Positions 16,952-24,946 of a stretch of 64,000 bases of DNA are shown here, piece by piece. A program made the translations under genes and the position numbers. Source of the DNA: an uncultured Kiloniellaceae bacterium (lineage in GTDB: Bacteria; Pseudomonadota; Alphaproteobacteria; Kiloniellales; Kiloniellaceae); assembly GCA_947493695.1 (NCBI GenBank), contig CANLSF010000007.1, positions 62,001 through 126,000 of the forward strand, written 5' to 3'. How positions within the stretch are numbered: the stretch's first letter is position 1; each line of letters opens with the position of its first letter. Below the pieces are notes generated by a model. The model saw nothing but the letters and a program-made list of their open reading frames with translations. It did no database searches and was not told the DNA's origin.

Positions 16952-17398
16952 ATGTTTAAGAATATCGTTGTCGGGTTCGATGGTTCGGAGACATCTGAAG
17001 TTGCCCTGCGTCTGGCCTGTGATCTTGCGCAGAAATACGAATCCGAAATCCATCTCGTCCATACGCCGCAGCCTCACACGGTTGCCTTCGCACTGGGGGC
17101 AACCACGGGCTACCACGCCGCGACCACCATGCCATCCACCGAAGAGGTGAAGGCCGCCGCGGAAAAACTTCTGAACGAAGGCAAAGTCGTTGCCAAGGCC
17201 TGTGGTCAGGAGATCACGCACGCGCACATGAAGCGCGGCGACCCGGCAGAAGAAATCGTTGCCTGCGCGGACGCATGCGGTGCCGATCTGATCGTGACCG
17301 GTCGCCGTGGCCTCGGCGGCATTGGCTCCCTGGTTCTGGGCAGCACGACCCAGAAGGTCAATCATCTGGCGAAGTGTGCCTGCCTCTCGGTGGTGTGA
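16952..17398 (+). CDS. Universal stress protein, UspA family (ATP-binding type)
   Basis: The 148-residue single Usp domain begins MFKNIVVGFDGSETSEVAL and ends with the ATP-binding signature GRRGLGGIGSLVLGSTTQKV (G-x2-G-x9-G-S/T). Family members support survival under starvation, low oxygen or oxidative stress. A GAGGGAG ribosome site precedes ATG 16952. The FNR-type box upstream suggests induction under oxygen limitation. It is monocistronic, with no clear terminator seen. Confidence 0.93.
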   Translation: MFKNIVVGFDGSETSEVALRLACDLAQKYESEIHLVHTPQPHTVAFALGATTGYHAATTMPSTEEVKAAAEKLLNEGKVVAKACGQEITHAHMKRGDPAEEIVACADACGADLIVTGRRGLGGIGSLVLGSTTQKVNHLAKCACLSVV

Positions 17399-17518
17399 TT
17401 GCTTTGGGTCGCTTCCGCCCCCTCGCATAGAGGGTGCATCGGAGTTACCGGCAATGCCTTTAGCCACACTCCAAGGCAGGCTCAGATTTCTTTGGGCACC
17501 CTCCAGCGCCCCGAAAAC

Positions 17519-17992
17519 TCAGGCCGTGTCCAGCTTGTATTTGAGGAACCTGGTCCCGTCGTAATCGACTTCACCGATAAACGCCGCGCCCATTCTGGCG
17601 AGTGCCCCCAGGTTTTTGCGGGATGGCGGCAGGAGGAAAGTCACAAAGGGAATGCGCGGGTCCGCTTTCGCAAAAGTGACGGCCTTTCTTGAGATTCTCG
17701 CGCCAAGCCCGAAGGCCTGCGGCTTCAGCACCAGACCATAGTCCCATTCGTCGCCTTCTTTCTGAAAGCCGCCCCACCCAACATATGCGCCATCACAGAG
17801 GATGGCCCAGTGCCCGAGCCCATCGCGGCGCCAGCATTCCTCCTTGGCTCTCACGAATTTCGCAACGGCTTCAGCATCCCATTCGAATGTCAGAAGCGGC
17901 ATGTGTTCCGCAACGCGCGGATCGGACATATGGGCCAGTATGTCAGAGGGTGAAACCTCCGGCAGCCTGACAAAATCAATCTCGTGTTTCAT
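17519..17992 (-). CDS. GNAT-family acetyltransferase (RimJ/RimL-like)
   Basis: The 157-residue protein resembles the RimJ/RimL-like GNAT subgroup: FVRLPEVSPSDI at the N-terminus, the core strand GHWAILCDGAYVGWGGFQKEGDEWDYGLVL, then LGARISRKAVTFA in the acetyl-CoA binding position and LPPSRKNLGALARMGAAFIGEVDYDG at the C-terminus (the S/N-x-x-S/A-LGALxRMGF pattern). It probably acetylates a small amine or protein N-terminus; the substrate is unknown. The open frame extends 56 codons upstream, but ATG 17992 gives a normal GNAT N-terminus. The ribosome site is weak, so the start is uncertain. Confidence 0.78.
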   Translation of the reverse strand: MKHEIDFVRLPEVSPSDILAHMSDPRVAEHMPLLTFEWDAEAVAKFVRAKEECWRRDGLGHWAILCDGAYVGWGGFQKEGDEWDYGLVLKPQAFGLGARISRKAVTFAKADPRIPFVTFLLPPSRKNLGALARMGAAFIGEVDYDGTRFLKYKLDTA

Positions 17993-18143
17993 TCTGCGCG
18001 CCCGGGCGTGTTGTTGAGTCTTCAACCCGATTCCACCACACCAGCTTGAATTCATGGAAACAAGCATCTGGATCTCATGTCCGCAAGGCTTTGCGCAAAC
18101 CTGCATCCCTTTTATAGCCGAGAGCGGGGCCGGAAGATGGAAA

Positions 18144-18183
18144 GCATCGGCCCGGCACACCTGCGCGCGTGCCGGGCCGATGC
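18144..18183 (-). terminator. Strong rho-independent-like hairpin after ohr
   Basis: A perfect 15-bp stem (arms 18144-18158 and 18169-18183, GCATCGGCCCGGCAC in the left arm) encloses a 10-nt loop. It lies 15 bp past the ohr stop in the minus direction and is followed by a short TTT. It probably terminates ohr transcription. Confidence 0.7.
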
Positions 18184-18198
18184 TCGTTCAAATCGCCC

Positions 18199-18627
18199 TT
18201 ACAGAACGCTTAACTGCACATCGATGTTGTTGCGTGTGGCGTTCGAGTAGGGGCAGACCTGGTGCGCCTTGGCGACCAGTGCTTCCGCGTCGGCGCGTTC
18301 CACACCCGGCAGGACGACCGATAGCGCGACCTCGAGCCCGAAGCCACCTGCGGCCCGGGGACCGATTCCGACTTTCGAGGTGACGCTGGTATCCTCCGGG
18401 ACTGTCACGCCCTCTTCCTGAGAGGCCACGAACTTCATCGCACCGAGGAAACAGGCGGCATAACCGGCGGCGAAGAGCTGCTCCGGATTGTTACCCTCGC
18501 CCCCGGCCCCGCCGAGCTCCTTGGGGGTGGCAAGCTTGACCGCGAAGTTGCCGTCAAGCGTCGCCGAATGACCGTCTCGGCCTCCGGTGGCGCGGGCTGC
18601 GGTGGTGTAAAGAACCTCTACGGACAT
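18199..18627 (-). CDS. ohr: Organic hydroperoxide resistance protein Ohr
   Basis: The 142-residue protein is a clear Ohr: [14 protein letters not shown] with the peroxidatic Cys59 and [15 protein letters not shown] with the resolving Cys125, plus the N-terminal [15 protein letters not shown]. Ohr reduces fatty-acid and other organic hydroperoxides using lipoylated proteins as reductant. GGAG lies 7 bp before ATG 18627. OhrR (MarR family) usually sits beside ohr; none is adjacent here. AT-rich direct and inverted motifs at 18684-18714 could be its operator. A decayed MarR-like gene lies about 4 kb away at 22.6 kb. Confidence 0.95.
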   Translation of the reverse strand: MSVEVLYTTAARATGGRDGHSATLDGNFAVKLATPKELGGAGGEGNNPEQLFAAGYAACFLGAMKFVASQEEGVTVPEDTSVTSKVGIGPRAAGGFGLEVALSVVLPGVERADAEALVAKAHQVCPYSNATRNNIDVQLSVL

Positions 18628-18683
18628 GGTTTTCTCCTTTGTTTGGGTACGGGCAGGAATCTGCGGGAGTCAGGTTTCTAAAA

Positions 18684-18714
18684 ATCATTAATTATTTAGC
18701 CCACAATTAATTAG
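18684..18714 (-). promoter_or_regulatory. AT-rich candidate OhrR operator/promoter of ohr
   Basis: Two AATTAATT-type motifs (TCATTAATTATTTAG and CACAATTAATTAG) lie 57-87 bp upstream of ohr. Known OhrR boxes are AT-rich palindromes around AATT. The match is loose, so this is only a candidate. Confidence 0.35.
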
Positions 18715-18960
18715 GACACGATTTAAATATGAACACGCTGCGCTCAAGTCAATAGTGAACGTTAATATCGTGCACTATTTAAATAAAAAATCTTCAAAAC
18801 GGCCTGTCAAGGCCAGCCGGAGCAACCGGCTAGACAACAGCCATCTGCTACAACATCAGATGTTTCAGCACTTAAATCCCGGCTTTTCACAACCTGGTTT
18901 CGGTGGTCTCTCCGATTCATTGCACTCTCGCGCGGTCGCCTGGCGTAGGCCCCCCCGCGC

Positions 18961-20406
18961 CTAGCCTACCACCTCGAACCATGTCTTCATCCCTGCCGCC
19001 TGGTGCTCCAGCATATGGCAATGGATCAGCCATTTACCCGGATTGTCCGCGACGAAGGCCACCGTAACCTTCTCGTTCGCGGCGACCAGTTCCGTATCCC
19101 GCCAGGCGCCGTCTTCGAACTGCTGGCCATTGCGAGCAATGATTCGAAAGTGGTGGCCATGCATGTGCATGGCATGTGGCCAGCCGGTCTGGTTCTCAAA
19201 GCTCAGCATGACGCTGCGGCCGCGTTGTATCTCCGCCAAGGGTTGGTCGGTCATACCGGCAACACCGTTGAACGCCCAGACCTGTCCCCTTGCAACGAGC
19301 TCTCGAATGGAAAGCTCTTCTCCGTCCAGGACTGCAGAGCGCATCGCCCCCATGGCACCCCCCTCCATCACCAGCTTCAGTTTCAACGGATCGGAAAGAT
19401 CAGGTGCTGGCAGATTGTTGGGCGGCAGGGTCGGCAGGTCTGTTCCCGCCAGACCCGCTCCGACCGCGCCATCGCTCAGCAGCTTCCCGATAGCTATGCC
19501 CTCCAGCCGAGAGGCCTCTAAGATCGGCGCGCTTTCGCCAGCCTCCAGTTTTACGTCCAGCAAAAGATCGGCGCGCTGAGCAGGCGCCAGCGTGAGAACA
19601 CCGGAAGGTTCGATCTGCTGCGCCTGTGCTAACGGCTGGCCATCCAGCGCAATCAACCAGGGGGCAAGATCACCGAACCTCAGATTGATGATCCGGGCAT
19701 TGGCGCAGTTGATCAGCCGCAGGCGCAGGCGCTCGCCGTTTTTGACCATGAGATCCGGGCTTGAGACGCCATTGATGGTCAGCCAGTTGCCGAGCCGCCC
19801 GCCATGGCTCCAGTCCCGCATGCTGCCAAAAGACTCTGTGTGAATCTGACCGTCCTCGCCCAGACGCCAGTCATCCATCACCAGGACCATCTCCCGGTCG
19901 ACCGGCAGGGGCGTCCTCTCCTCGACGATCAGGGGACCGTAAAGGCCGCGCGCCAACTGTTCCCAGCTCTTGTTGTGAGTGTGATACCAGTAGGTTCCGG
20001 CGTCAGGCGCAAGAAACGAATAGTCGAAAACCCCGCCCGGCGGCACGATCTCCTGAGTCAGGCCCGGGACCCCGTCCATGGCGTTGTCGATGCGGATCCC
20101 ATGCCAATGCGTGCTGGTGGGCTGCGGCAGGTTGTTGTGCAGCCGGATCCTGGCCTGCTCCCCTTGCCGGACCCGGATTACCGGACCGGGAGATGTCCCG
20201 CCGTAAGCCCAAATCGCGCTGGCCGGGCCTTCGTTTCCCAGCAAAGGGGCTGTGGCCGGACCCGCAACAAGATCAAAAAACGCTTTGTCTTCCTGCGCGG
20301 CCAATTGCAATGGCGAAGCGGCGGCCAGCCCGACGCCCGCAGCCGAAGCAGAGAGAAAAGTCCGGCGGCTCATCGTGCTTCCCATAGGATTCTCTCTGCG
20401 TCTCAT
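18961..20406 (-). CDS. Tat-exported multicopper oxidase (laccase/CueO-like)
   Basis: The 481-residue protein starts with a twin-arginine signal (MSRRTFLSASAAG, residues 12-24). All four copper-binding motifs of a laccase-type oxidase are present: HWHG (100-103), HTH (142-144), HAMHMHGHHF (411-420) and HCHMLEHQAAGM (462-473), giving type 1, 2 and 3 copper ligands. It therefore should oxidise a substrate (Cu(I), phenol or metal) and reduce oxygen to water in the periplasm; the full T2/T3 cluster argues against a nitrite reductase. ATG 20406 has GAGG upstream; ATG 20385 is an alternative. It is the last gene of an operon with three cytochromes c under a CueR-type promoter, which suggests copper detoxification or a copper-linked electron path. 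Confidence 0.92.
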   Translation of the reverse strand: MRRRENPMGSTMSRRTFLSASAAGVGLAAASPLQLAAQEDKAFFDLVAGPATAPLLGNEGPASAIWAYGGTSPGPVIRVRQGEQARIRLHNNLPQPTSTHWHGIRIDNAMDGVPGLTQEIVPPGGVFDYSFLAPDAGTYWYHTHNKSWEQLARGLYGPLIVEERTPLPVDREMVLVMDDWRLGEDGQIHTESFGSMRDWSHGGRLGNWLTINGVSSPDLMVKNGERLRLRLINCANARIINLRFGDLAPWLIALDGQPLAQAQQIEPSGVLTLAPAQRADLLLDVKLEAGESAPILEASRLEGIAIGKLLSDGAVGAGLAGTDLPTLPPNNLPAPDLSDPLKLKLVMEGGAMGAMRSAVLDGEELSIRELVARGQVWAFNGVAGMTDQPLAEIQRGRSVMLSFENQTGWPHAMHMHGHHFRIIARNGQQFEDGAWRDTELVAANEKVTVAFVADNPGKWLIHCHMLEHQAAGMKTWFEVVG

Positions 20407-20415
20407 ACCGCCACC

Positions 20416-21372
20416 TCATTCATCGGATTTCTTTGAAGAAAAAAGATAGACCGCAATTGCGGCAATATCTTCGTCGTTCAGATAACTTGTGCCTTGATCG
20501 ACATATTCACCCATGGACCCATCGAAGGTATCCCCGTCCGGCAAGAGACCGGTCTGCAGGGCAAGCATCAGGTCTTCTTTGATCCAGGGCTGTTGCGGGT
20601 GATCATAAAGAGCATGGATAGCCGGCACGGCTGTTCCATCGGGTCCCTGAGGGTTTCCGGCCAGCGGCACACCGGTGAAACCGCCGAGCAGATTGCGTTG
20701 ACTGTGACACTCGGCGCAATGCCCCGGCCCCTGAACCAGGTAGGCGCCCCGGTTCCAGACAGCATCCTGAATCGGGTCCGCCTCGAAGCCACCTGAATCG
20801 AAATGCAGCAACTTCCAAAGTCCCAGGTGTGCCCGATCGGAGAAGGGCCAGGAAACCTCATGGGGGCGGTTTGACCTGGCGACCGGGGGAATGCTGTCGA
20901 GATATACCTTCAGATCCGCAACATCCTGCGCCGTCATCCTGGTGTAGGAGCTATAGGGAAACGCCGGGAAATAGTGTTCTCCGTCTGGCGCAAGTCCCTC
21001 CGCGAGCGCACGGGAGAAGTCTTCCAGATTCCAGCCGCCGATACCATGTGTCTTATCCGGCGTGATGTTCGGCCCGTAGAAGATGCCGAAATCAGTTTTC
21101 AAAGCCGGGCCTCCGGCGAAGATTTCGCCGCCTGTGGCGGAATCCGTATGGCAGCCGACACAGCCTGCAGCGCGCACCACATATGCGCCGCGCTGGGCAT
21201 CGCCGGTGATGCCGGAAAGGTCCCGCGCTTCACCGCCGGTCCCGAGATGCGGCAGACCGAAAAAATAGGCCAGACTAAGCAGGACCGGAAATACGGCCCA
21301 GACAGCGGGTTTCCGGAGAAGGCGTCTCAAGACCCGGATCAGTCTTTGGGCTTGCGGAATGCTGTGTGACAA
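20416..21372 (-). CDS. Membrane-anchored dihaem cytochrome c
   Basis: The 318-residue protein has one N-terminal membrane anchor (about residues 23-41) and two haem c motifs, CVGCH (71-75) and CAECH (219-223), each opening a cytochrome c domain with downstream methionine candidates. PNITPDKTHGIGGW and AFPYSSYTRMTAQDVADLKVYL are typical of the cytochrome subunits of membrane-bound alcohol, aldehyde or gluconate dehydrogenases, but no dehydrogenase is nearby. It lies 9 bp before the multicopper oxidase and overlaps the cytochrome c' gene by 34 bp, so it probably passes electrons within this cassette. Confidence 0.9.
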   Translation of the reverse strand: MSHSIPQAQRLIRVLRRLLRKPAVWAVFPVLLSLAYFFGLPHLGTGGEARDLSGITGDAQRGAYVVRAAGCVGCHTDSATGGEIFAGGPALKTDFGIFYGPNITPDKTHGIGGWNLEDFSRALAEGLAPDGEHYFPAFPYSSYTRMTAQDVADLKVYLDSIPPVARSNRPHEVSWPFSDRAHLGLWKLLHFDSGGFEADPIQDAVWNRGAYLVQGPGHCAECHSQRNLLGGFTGVPLAGNPQGPDGTAVPAIHALYDHPQQPWIKEDLMLALQTGLLPDGDTFDGSMGEYVDQGTSYLNDEDIAAIAVYLFSSKKSDE

Positions 21373-21872
21373 GACGAACAGATCTTGGCCGTCTTGGCGA
21401 ACTGCCGACGCACTTCACGCTTTTCTTCATCCTGCGCAACAGCCGCCAAGAGCAGGGACTCTCTCAACATATCTTCAGACAAGGCGTCAAACCTGTCTTT
21501 TTGCTCCCAGATCGCAGGCAGCGCCTCAGTGACTTTCCCGTGCCGGCTTGCGTGACTATCCGGAAACAAACCGGGGATATCCTGGGCATGGCGGGAAATC
21601 AACTCTGCCGCCGCCTTTATCGCATCAGCATCATACGCCCGCTGGCCTTTAAACATTTCGCCGACGGTCTTCATGGCTTTTCCCATGAGCTCCATGGCAT
21701 CCATGCGCTCCTTAACGATGCCCGAGGCACCACCGTGGGCATAAGCATTCAGGGCGCTCGCGGCTACGACGGCTCCCAACAGGGTCGCAAGTAGTGCGCC
21801 CGGGAGATGCTTCTTTTCACGTTGTTTCAAGTAAAGCCCTTTCCTCTGTCCTACCTTCGGCCCGGAACTCAA
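21339..21872 (-). CDS. Cytochrome c' (four-helix, C-terminal haem)
   Basis: The 177-residue protein has a membrane/signal segment (about 24-45), then a helical domain ending in CSSCHTAFRKPKD (haem at C165-H169). A haem motif at the extreme C-terminus followed by AFR is the mark of class II cytochromes c'. MDAMELMGKAMKTVGEMFKGQRAYDADAIKAAAELIS matches the helix A/B region. Cytochromes c' bind NO and CO and can protect against NO. The long N-terminus (MSSGPKVGQRKGLYLKQREKK) may mean that translation starts later, at a start just before the signal segment. It overlaps the dihaem cytochrome gene by 34 bp. Confidence 0.9.
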   Translation of the reverse strand: MSSGPKVGQRKGLYLKQREKKHLPGALLATLLGAVVAASALNAYAHGGASGIVKERMDAMELMGKAMKTVGEMFKGQRAYDADAIKAAAELISRHAQDIPGLFPDSHASRHGKVTEALPAIWEQKDRFDALSEDMLRESLLLAAVAQDEEKREVRRQFAKTAKICSSCHTAFRKPKD

Positions 21873-21892
21873 GCGGTGCGTCAGGGCCCCAC

Positions 21893-22369
21893 CTATCGCT
21901 CCTGCGCGTTCATCCTCGCGTTCGCTTCTCTCGCCGCCCCCGTCCAGCTGCTCTTGATAAAAGAGAGCACAGCTGCGATTTCGTGATCGGAAAGGACCTC
22001 ACCAAAGGCGGGCATGTCGCTGGGATGTTCAGGGTCTCCGATGTAACCCGCCGTGCCCAGCTTGGTGATCTGAAACAGCATCTCGTCCGGATGATGCCAG
22101 GTATGTCCGCTTTCATCATGCGGCGGCGCGGCGAGCCGCCCGTCGGGTTTGCGCTGTCGCCAGTCCGGCCAACCCGGCTCTCCACTGAGATCGCTGCCGT
22201 GACAAGCGGCGCAATTTGCTGCGTAAACCCTTACACCCTCTGCAACGAGAACCGCATCGTCAGGACGCAGCAGCGAAGGGGGCTCGCGATCACCTGTCAG
22301 GTTCCACACGACAGCGCCCGATGCCAGAAGCACAAGCACGCCAGCGGATACAATGAGGGCACGACGCAT
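21893..22369 (-). CDS. Monohaem class I cytochrome c
   Basis: The 158-residue protein has an N-terminal signal or anchor (residues 4-23), one haem motif CAACH (53-57) and a downstream [24 protein letters not shown], where the methionine is the expected sixth haem ligand. The segment [33 protein letters not shown] matches a group of small cytochromes found near copper-handling genes (from memory; not verified). It is the first gene of the cytochrome/multicopper oxidase operon, and its start lies about 54 bp from the -10 box of the CueR-type promoter. Confidence 0.9.
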   Translation of the reverse strand: MRRALIVSAGVLVLLASGAVVWNLTGDREPPSLLRPDDAVLVAEGVRVYAANCAACHGSDLSGEPGWPDWRQRKPDGRLAAPPHDESGHTWHHPDEMLFQITKLGTAGYIGDPEHPSDMPAFGEVLSDHEIAAVLSFIKSSWTGAAREANARMNAQER

Positions 22370-22422
22370 AACCAGTCCTTGGTTCAGGAACTATTTTCCG
22401 TAACTCGACGCTACTGGGGACG

Positions 22423-22453
22423 AGCGTAAAGCTTCCAGTGAGTGGAAGGTCAA
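22423..22453 (-). promoter_or_regulatory. CueR-type (copper-responsive) promoter with 19-bp spacer
   Basis: On the minus strand, TTGACC (22453-22448) and TACGCT (22428-22423) are 19 bp apart. The spacer carries the dyad TTCCA-CTCAC-TGGAA, giving CTTCCA/TGGAAG arms. This closely resembles the E. coli copA promoter, TTGACCTTCC...GGAAGG with a 19-bp spacer, as I recall it. It drives the cytochrome c/cytochrome c'/dihaem cytochrome/multicopper oxidase operon. No CueR-like gene is in the window. Two further perfect 6-bp inverted repeats lie just upstream (22454-22470 and 22481-22501). Confidence 0.75.
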
Positions 22454-22549
22454 CTGGCGTCGTGCGCCAGAGAGTCTCGTCTGGAACAGGGAACCTTCCA
22501 GCTTCAAACGATACCTTTCCGACCCGCGTTCGCTTACACAGCCTGATTA

Positions 22550-22800
22550 GTTAAGGTGACGCTCCGTTACGCCACGTCTCCGGGATCAAACGCCTCGCGT
22601 TGTCGCGGCACGAACGATGATCGCGAGATCCGGATTTCCCTGACGCCCGCAGGCCGCCGATTGAAAACCCCAGTAAGAAAGGTTCCCGGCTGTATCCAGG
22701 TCGCTTCAAGTTTCAGCAAAAAGGCGCTGATCAAGCTGTAGGATCAGATCGCGGCCTTACGAGAAAATCTGACCCGTGTGGCAGCGAATAGAGACCCAAC
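22550..22800 (+). pseudogene. Decayed MarR/OhrR-family regulator
   Basis: The frame from about 22556 reads DDREIRISLTPAGRRL, the wing and following helix of a MarR-type winged helix, continuing to a stop at 22739-22741. Immediately past that stop, in the same frame, the reading goes on as DQIAALRENLTRV, the expected last dimerisation helix of MarR/OhrR proteins. The recognition helix upstream is scrambled across frames, and no N-terminal dimerisation region is present. An in-frame stop, frameshifts and a missing N-terminus point to a remnant. It may once have regulated ohr (4 kb away) or a local gene. Confidence 0.6.
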
Positions 22801-22819
22801 CTCAGACCGGATCGCCTGC

Positions 22820-23650
22820 TCAACGCACCGGAATCCAGATCTCAACCTCGCCTGAGCCGGTTTCTCCGTTGAAGTTGGCGTCATAGAACTCAAAATCCGG
22901 TCCTTTGACGTGGCTCACCTCGGATTCAGGCAGCCACTTGTTCCAGATCGTGTAGACAGTTTTGCGGATGTCAGAGATATGACCGTCATGTGTAAAAACA
23001 GCATAGCGCTGTGCCGGTATCGTCATGCGCGTGAGATCATCCCCGGCCTCCACCGCACCACTCACTTCAACGCCCGCCATGTAATCGAAATTTCCCTCTG
23101 CGTCGCCATTGCTACAGACCCCATAGGTGGCCGCGCCGATCTGACCGGCAATATTCCCGATGTGGGGCACAAACCGCCGCCAAAGATCCGGAATCGCGTG
23201 GTTGGTCTCGAAGCTGTAGCGTTCCGAAAGTCCGGCAACTTCAAAGGCCTGTCGCTCGACAATGCGAGGCGGTTTGAGTTCGGTCAGAAGCGAGGCATCC
23301 ATGTCAATTGGCTCCACAAGTTGAATATTTTCAAGACTGCGGGCTGCACGAAGCGCTTCGGGTGTAATGCCGAAGAGTTCGCGGAACGCGCGGGTGAAGG
23401 CTTCATGAGAACCGTAACCGGCATCCAGCGCGACATTCAGGATATCTTCAGCCCCTTCTGCCAAAACACGCGCGGCTTCACTGAGCCGCCGGGCTCGGAC
23501 GTAGGCCATCACCGGCCGTCCTGCGACCGACTGAAAGACACGGGAAAGATGAAAGCGCGAGACGCCGCAAGCCTGCGCGACGTCTTCAAGATCGAACGTT
23601 TCGCGCCGCCGCCATTCGACGTACCAGACCACCTTTTCCAAAATACTCAT
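22820..23650 (-). CDS. AraC-family regulator with GyrI-like effector domain (Rob/SoxS-like layout)
   Basis: The 276-residue protein has an N-terminal AraC DNA-binding domain of two helix-turn-helix units (FDLEDVAQACGVSRFHLSRVFQ and DILNVALDAGYGSHEAFTRAFRELFGITPEALR, residues about 18-100). It is followed by a GyrI-like small-molecule binding domain (PRIVERQAFEVAGLSERY to EVEIWIPVR, about 128-276). This order resembles Rob and similar multidrug-sensing regulators, often controlling efflux or stress genes. The 207-bp gap to the divergent ABC ATPase gene leaves either its own gene or that ABC gene as possible targets. Confidence 0.9.
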   Translation of the reverse strand: MSILEKVVWYVEWRRRETFDLEDVAQACGVSRFHLSRVFQSVAGRPVMAYVRARRLSEAARVLAEGAEDILNVALDAGYGSHEAFTRAFRELFGITPEALRAARSLENIQLVEPIDMDASLLTELKPPRIVERQAFEVAGLSERYSFETNHAIPDLWRRFVPHIGNIAGQIGAATYGVCSNGDAEGNFDYMAGVEVSGAVEAGDDLTRMTIPAQRYAVFTHDGHISDIRKTVYTIWNKWLPESEVSHVKGPDFEFYDANFNGETGSGEVEIWIPVR

Positions 23651-23857
23651 ACCGCGATTCCTATAAAGCTTAGAGCACGATCCTTTTTGATCCGAGCAAT
23701 CAAGGACTTGATTCGCTCCTTAACGATCGGTCTCTCGAGGAAAATAAAGGCGTCCACTCTCCTTCGCTTGATCGCGCTTGCTATGCCTTCCGCAATATGC
23801 TGCAAAACCCACACGGGATCGTCTTTCCGGCAGCGGCATTTCCAACCCAGGCATACC

Positions 23858-24925
23858 ATGTCCATTACCCTATCGCAGGTCACCAAATCCTTCGGCGCCG
23901 AAAAGGTTCTGGACAAGGTTTCCCTGGAGATTGCATCAGGCGAGTTTTTCGCCGTGCTGGGCCCCTCTGGCTGCGGCAAAACCACTTTGCTGCGCCTCGC
24001 GGCGGGCCTGGAGGAACTGGACAGCGGTGCAATCTCCATCGGGGGGCACCCGGTCGCCGGTGACGGACTCCACCTCGCGCCGGAAGACCGCAATGTGGGG
24101 GTCGTGTTTCAGTCCTATGCCCTCTGGCCGCACATGTCCGTCGAGGCCAACGTCGGCTTTCCGCTCGAGGCCGCCGGGGCCAGCAGGCGTGCCGCGCTGG
24201 ATCAGGCACAGGAGCATCTGGGCACGGTCGAGCTGGAGGCCTTCTCCAAGCGCAAGCCCGCCGAGCTCTCGGGCGGTCAGCGTCAGCGCGTGGCTCTTGC
24301 CCGCTGTCTCGCCCAGGGCGCGGAAACCATTCTGATGGACGAACCGCTCGCCAATCTGGACCCGCACCTGCGCGCCACCATGGAGGAAGAGCTCGCCCGC
24401 TTCCACCGCGCCTCGAACACCACCGTGCTCTACATCACTCATGACCAGCGTGAAGCCATGGCCCTCGCCGACCGCCTCGCCGTCATGTGGCAGGGACATG
24501 TTCTGCAGGTCGGCGCGCCCAGCGAGATTTACCACCGGCCGGTCAGCGAACGGGTGGCGCGTTTCATCGGCCGCAGCGCGATCCTCGACGGCGAGATTTT
24601 GAATTTCGCGCACGACGATCAGGCCCTGGTCCGGATCGGCGGGCTGGAGGTTGCCGCGATGTCATCGGCTGTGACAAAAGTAAGTCATAACGAAAAGAAA
24701 AGGGCCCGTATTGTGGTCCGTCCGGAAGATGTCGTTTTGGACAGTGACAAGGCCGCCGTGACCGCCACTGCGGAGCGTGTCGCCTACCGCGGCGGTTTCT
24801 GGGAGGTCGCCGCACGGCTGGATGGCCTCGACACGCCCCTCGCCCTCAACCTGCCGGAACGGGTGACGCCAGGGGACAAGCTGCCGGTCTCTTTGCGCAA
24901 CGCATGGCTGCTTCCTGCCGCTTAA
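23858..24925 (+). CDS. fbpC: Fe(III)-type ABC importer ATPase (FbpC-like)
   Basis: The 355-residue ATPase has Walker A GPSGCGKTT (about 37-45), the Q-loop FQSYALWPHMSV, signature LSGGQRQRVALARCL, Walker B ILMDEPLANLD, H-loop ITHDQREA, and a C-terminal TOBE region (ARIVVRPEDVV...ERVAYRGGFWEVAA). The open frame runs far upstream, but that extension overlaps the AraC gene antisense; ATG 23858 gives a normal MSITLSQVTKSFG start. Layout and partners suggest ferric iron, though 2-aminoethylphosphonate- and thiamine-type importers look alike. It is convergent with the permease and binding-protein genes (tail-to-tail, 21 bp), an unusual split for one transporter. Confidence 0.88.
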   Translation: MSITLSQVTKSFGAEKVLDKVSLEIASGEFFAVLGPSGCGKTTLLRLAAGLEELDSGAISIGGHPVAGDGLHLAPEDRNVGVVFQSYALWPHMSVEANVGFPLEAAGASRRAALDQAQEHLGTVELEAFSKRKPAELSGGQRQRVALARCLAQGAETILMDEPLANLDPHLRATMEEELARFHRASNTTVLYITHDQREAMALADRLAVMWQGHVLQVGAPSEIYHRPVSERVARFIGRSAILDGEILNFAHDDQALVRIGGLEVAAMSSAVTKVSHNEKKRARIVVRPEDVVLDSDKAAVTATAERVAYRGGFWEVAARLDGLDTPLALNLPERVTPGDKLPVSLRNAWLLPAA

Positions 24926-24946
24926 TCAGTAGCTTGTTAAGATTTC

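Noticed and set aside
23660-23720. TTAGAGCACGATCC-type motif upstream of AraC, similar in start to the MITE ends
   Set aside because: Only a short match to the terminal repeat and no partner arm nearby, so not called as a second element.
22910-23857. Upstream extension of the FbpC-like ATPase frame (over 300 codons)
   Set aside because: It is antisense to the AraC gene, and the ATPase has a normal N-terminus at 23858.
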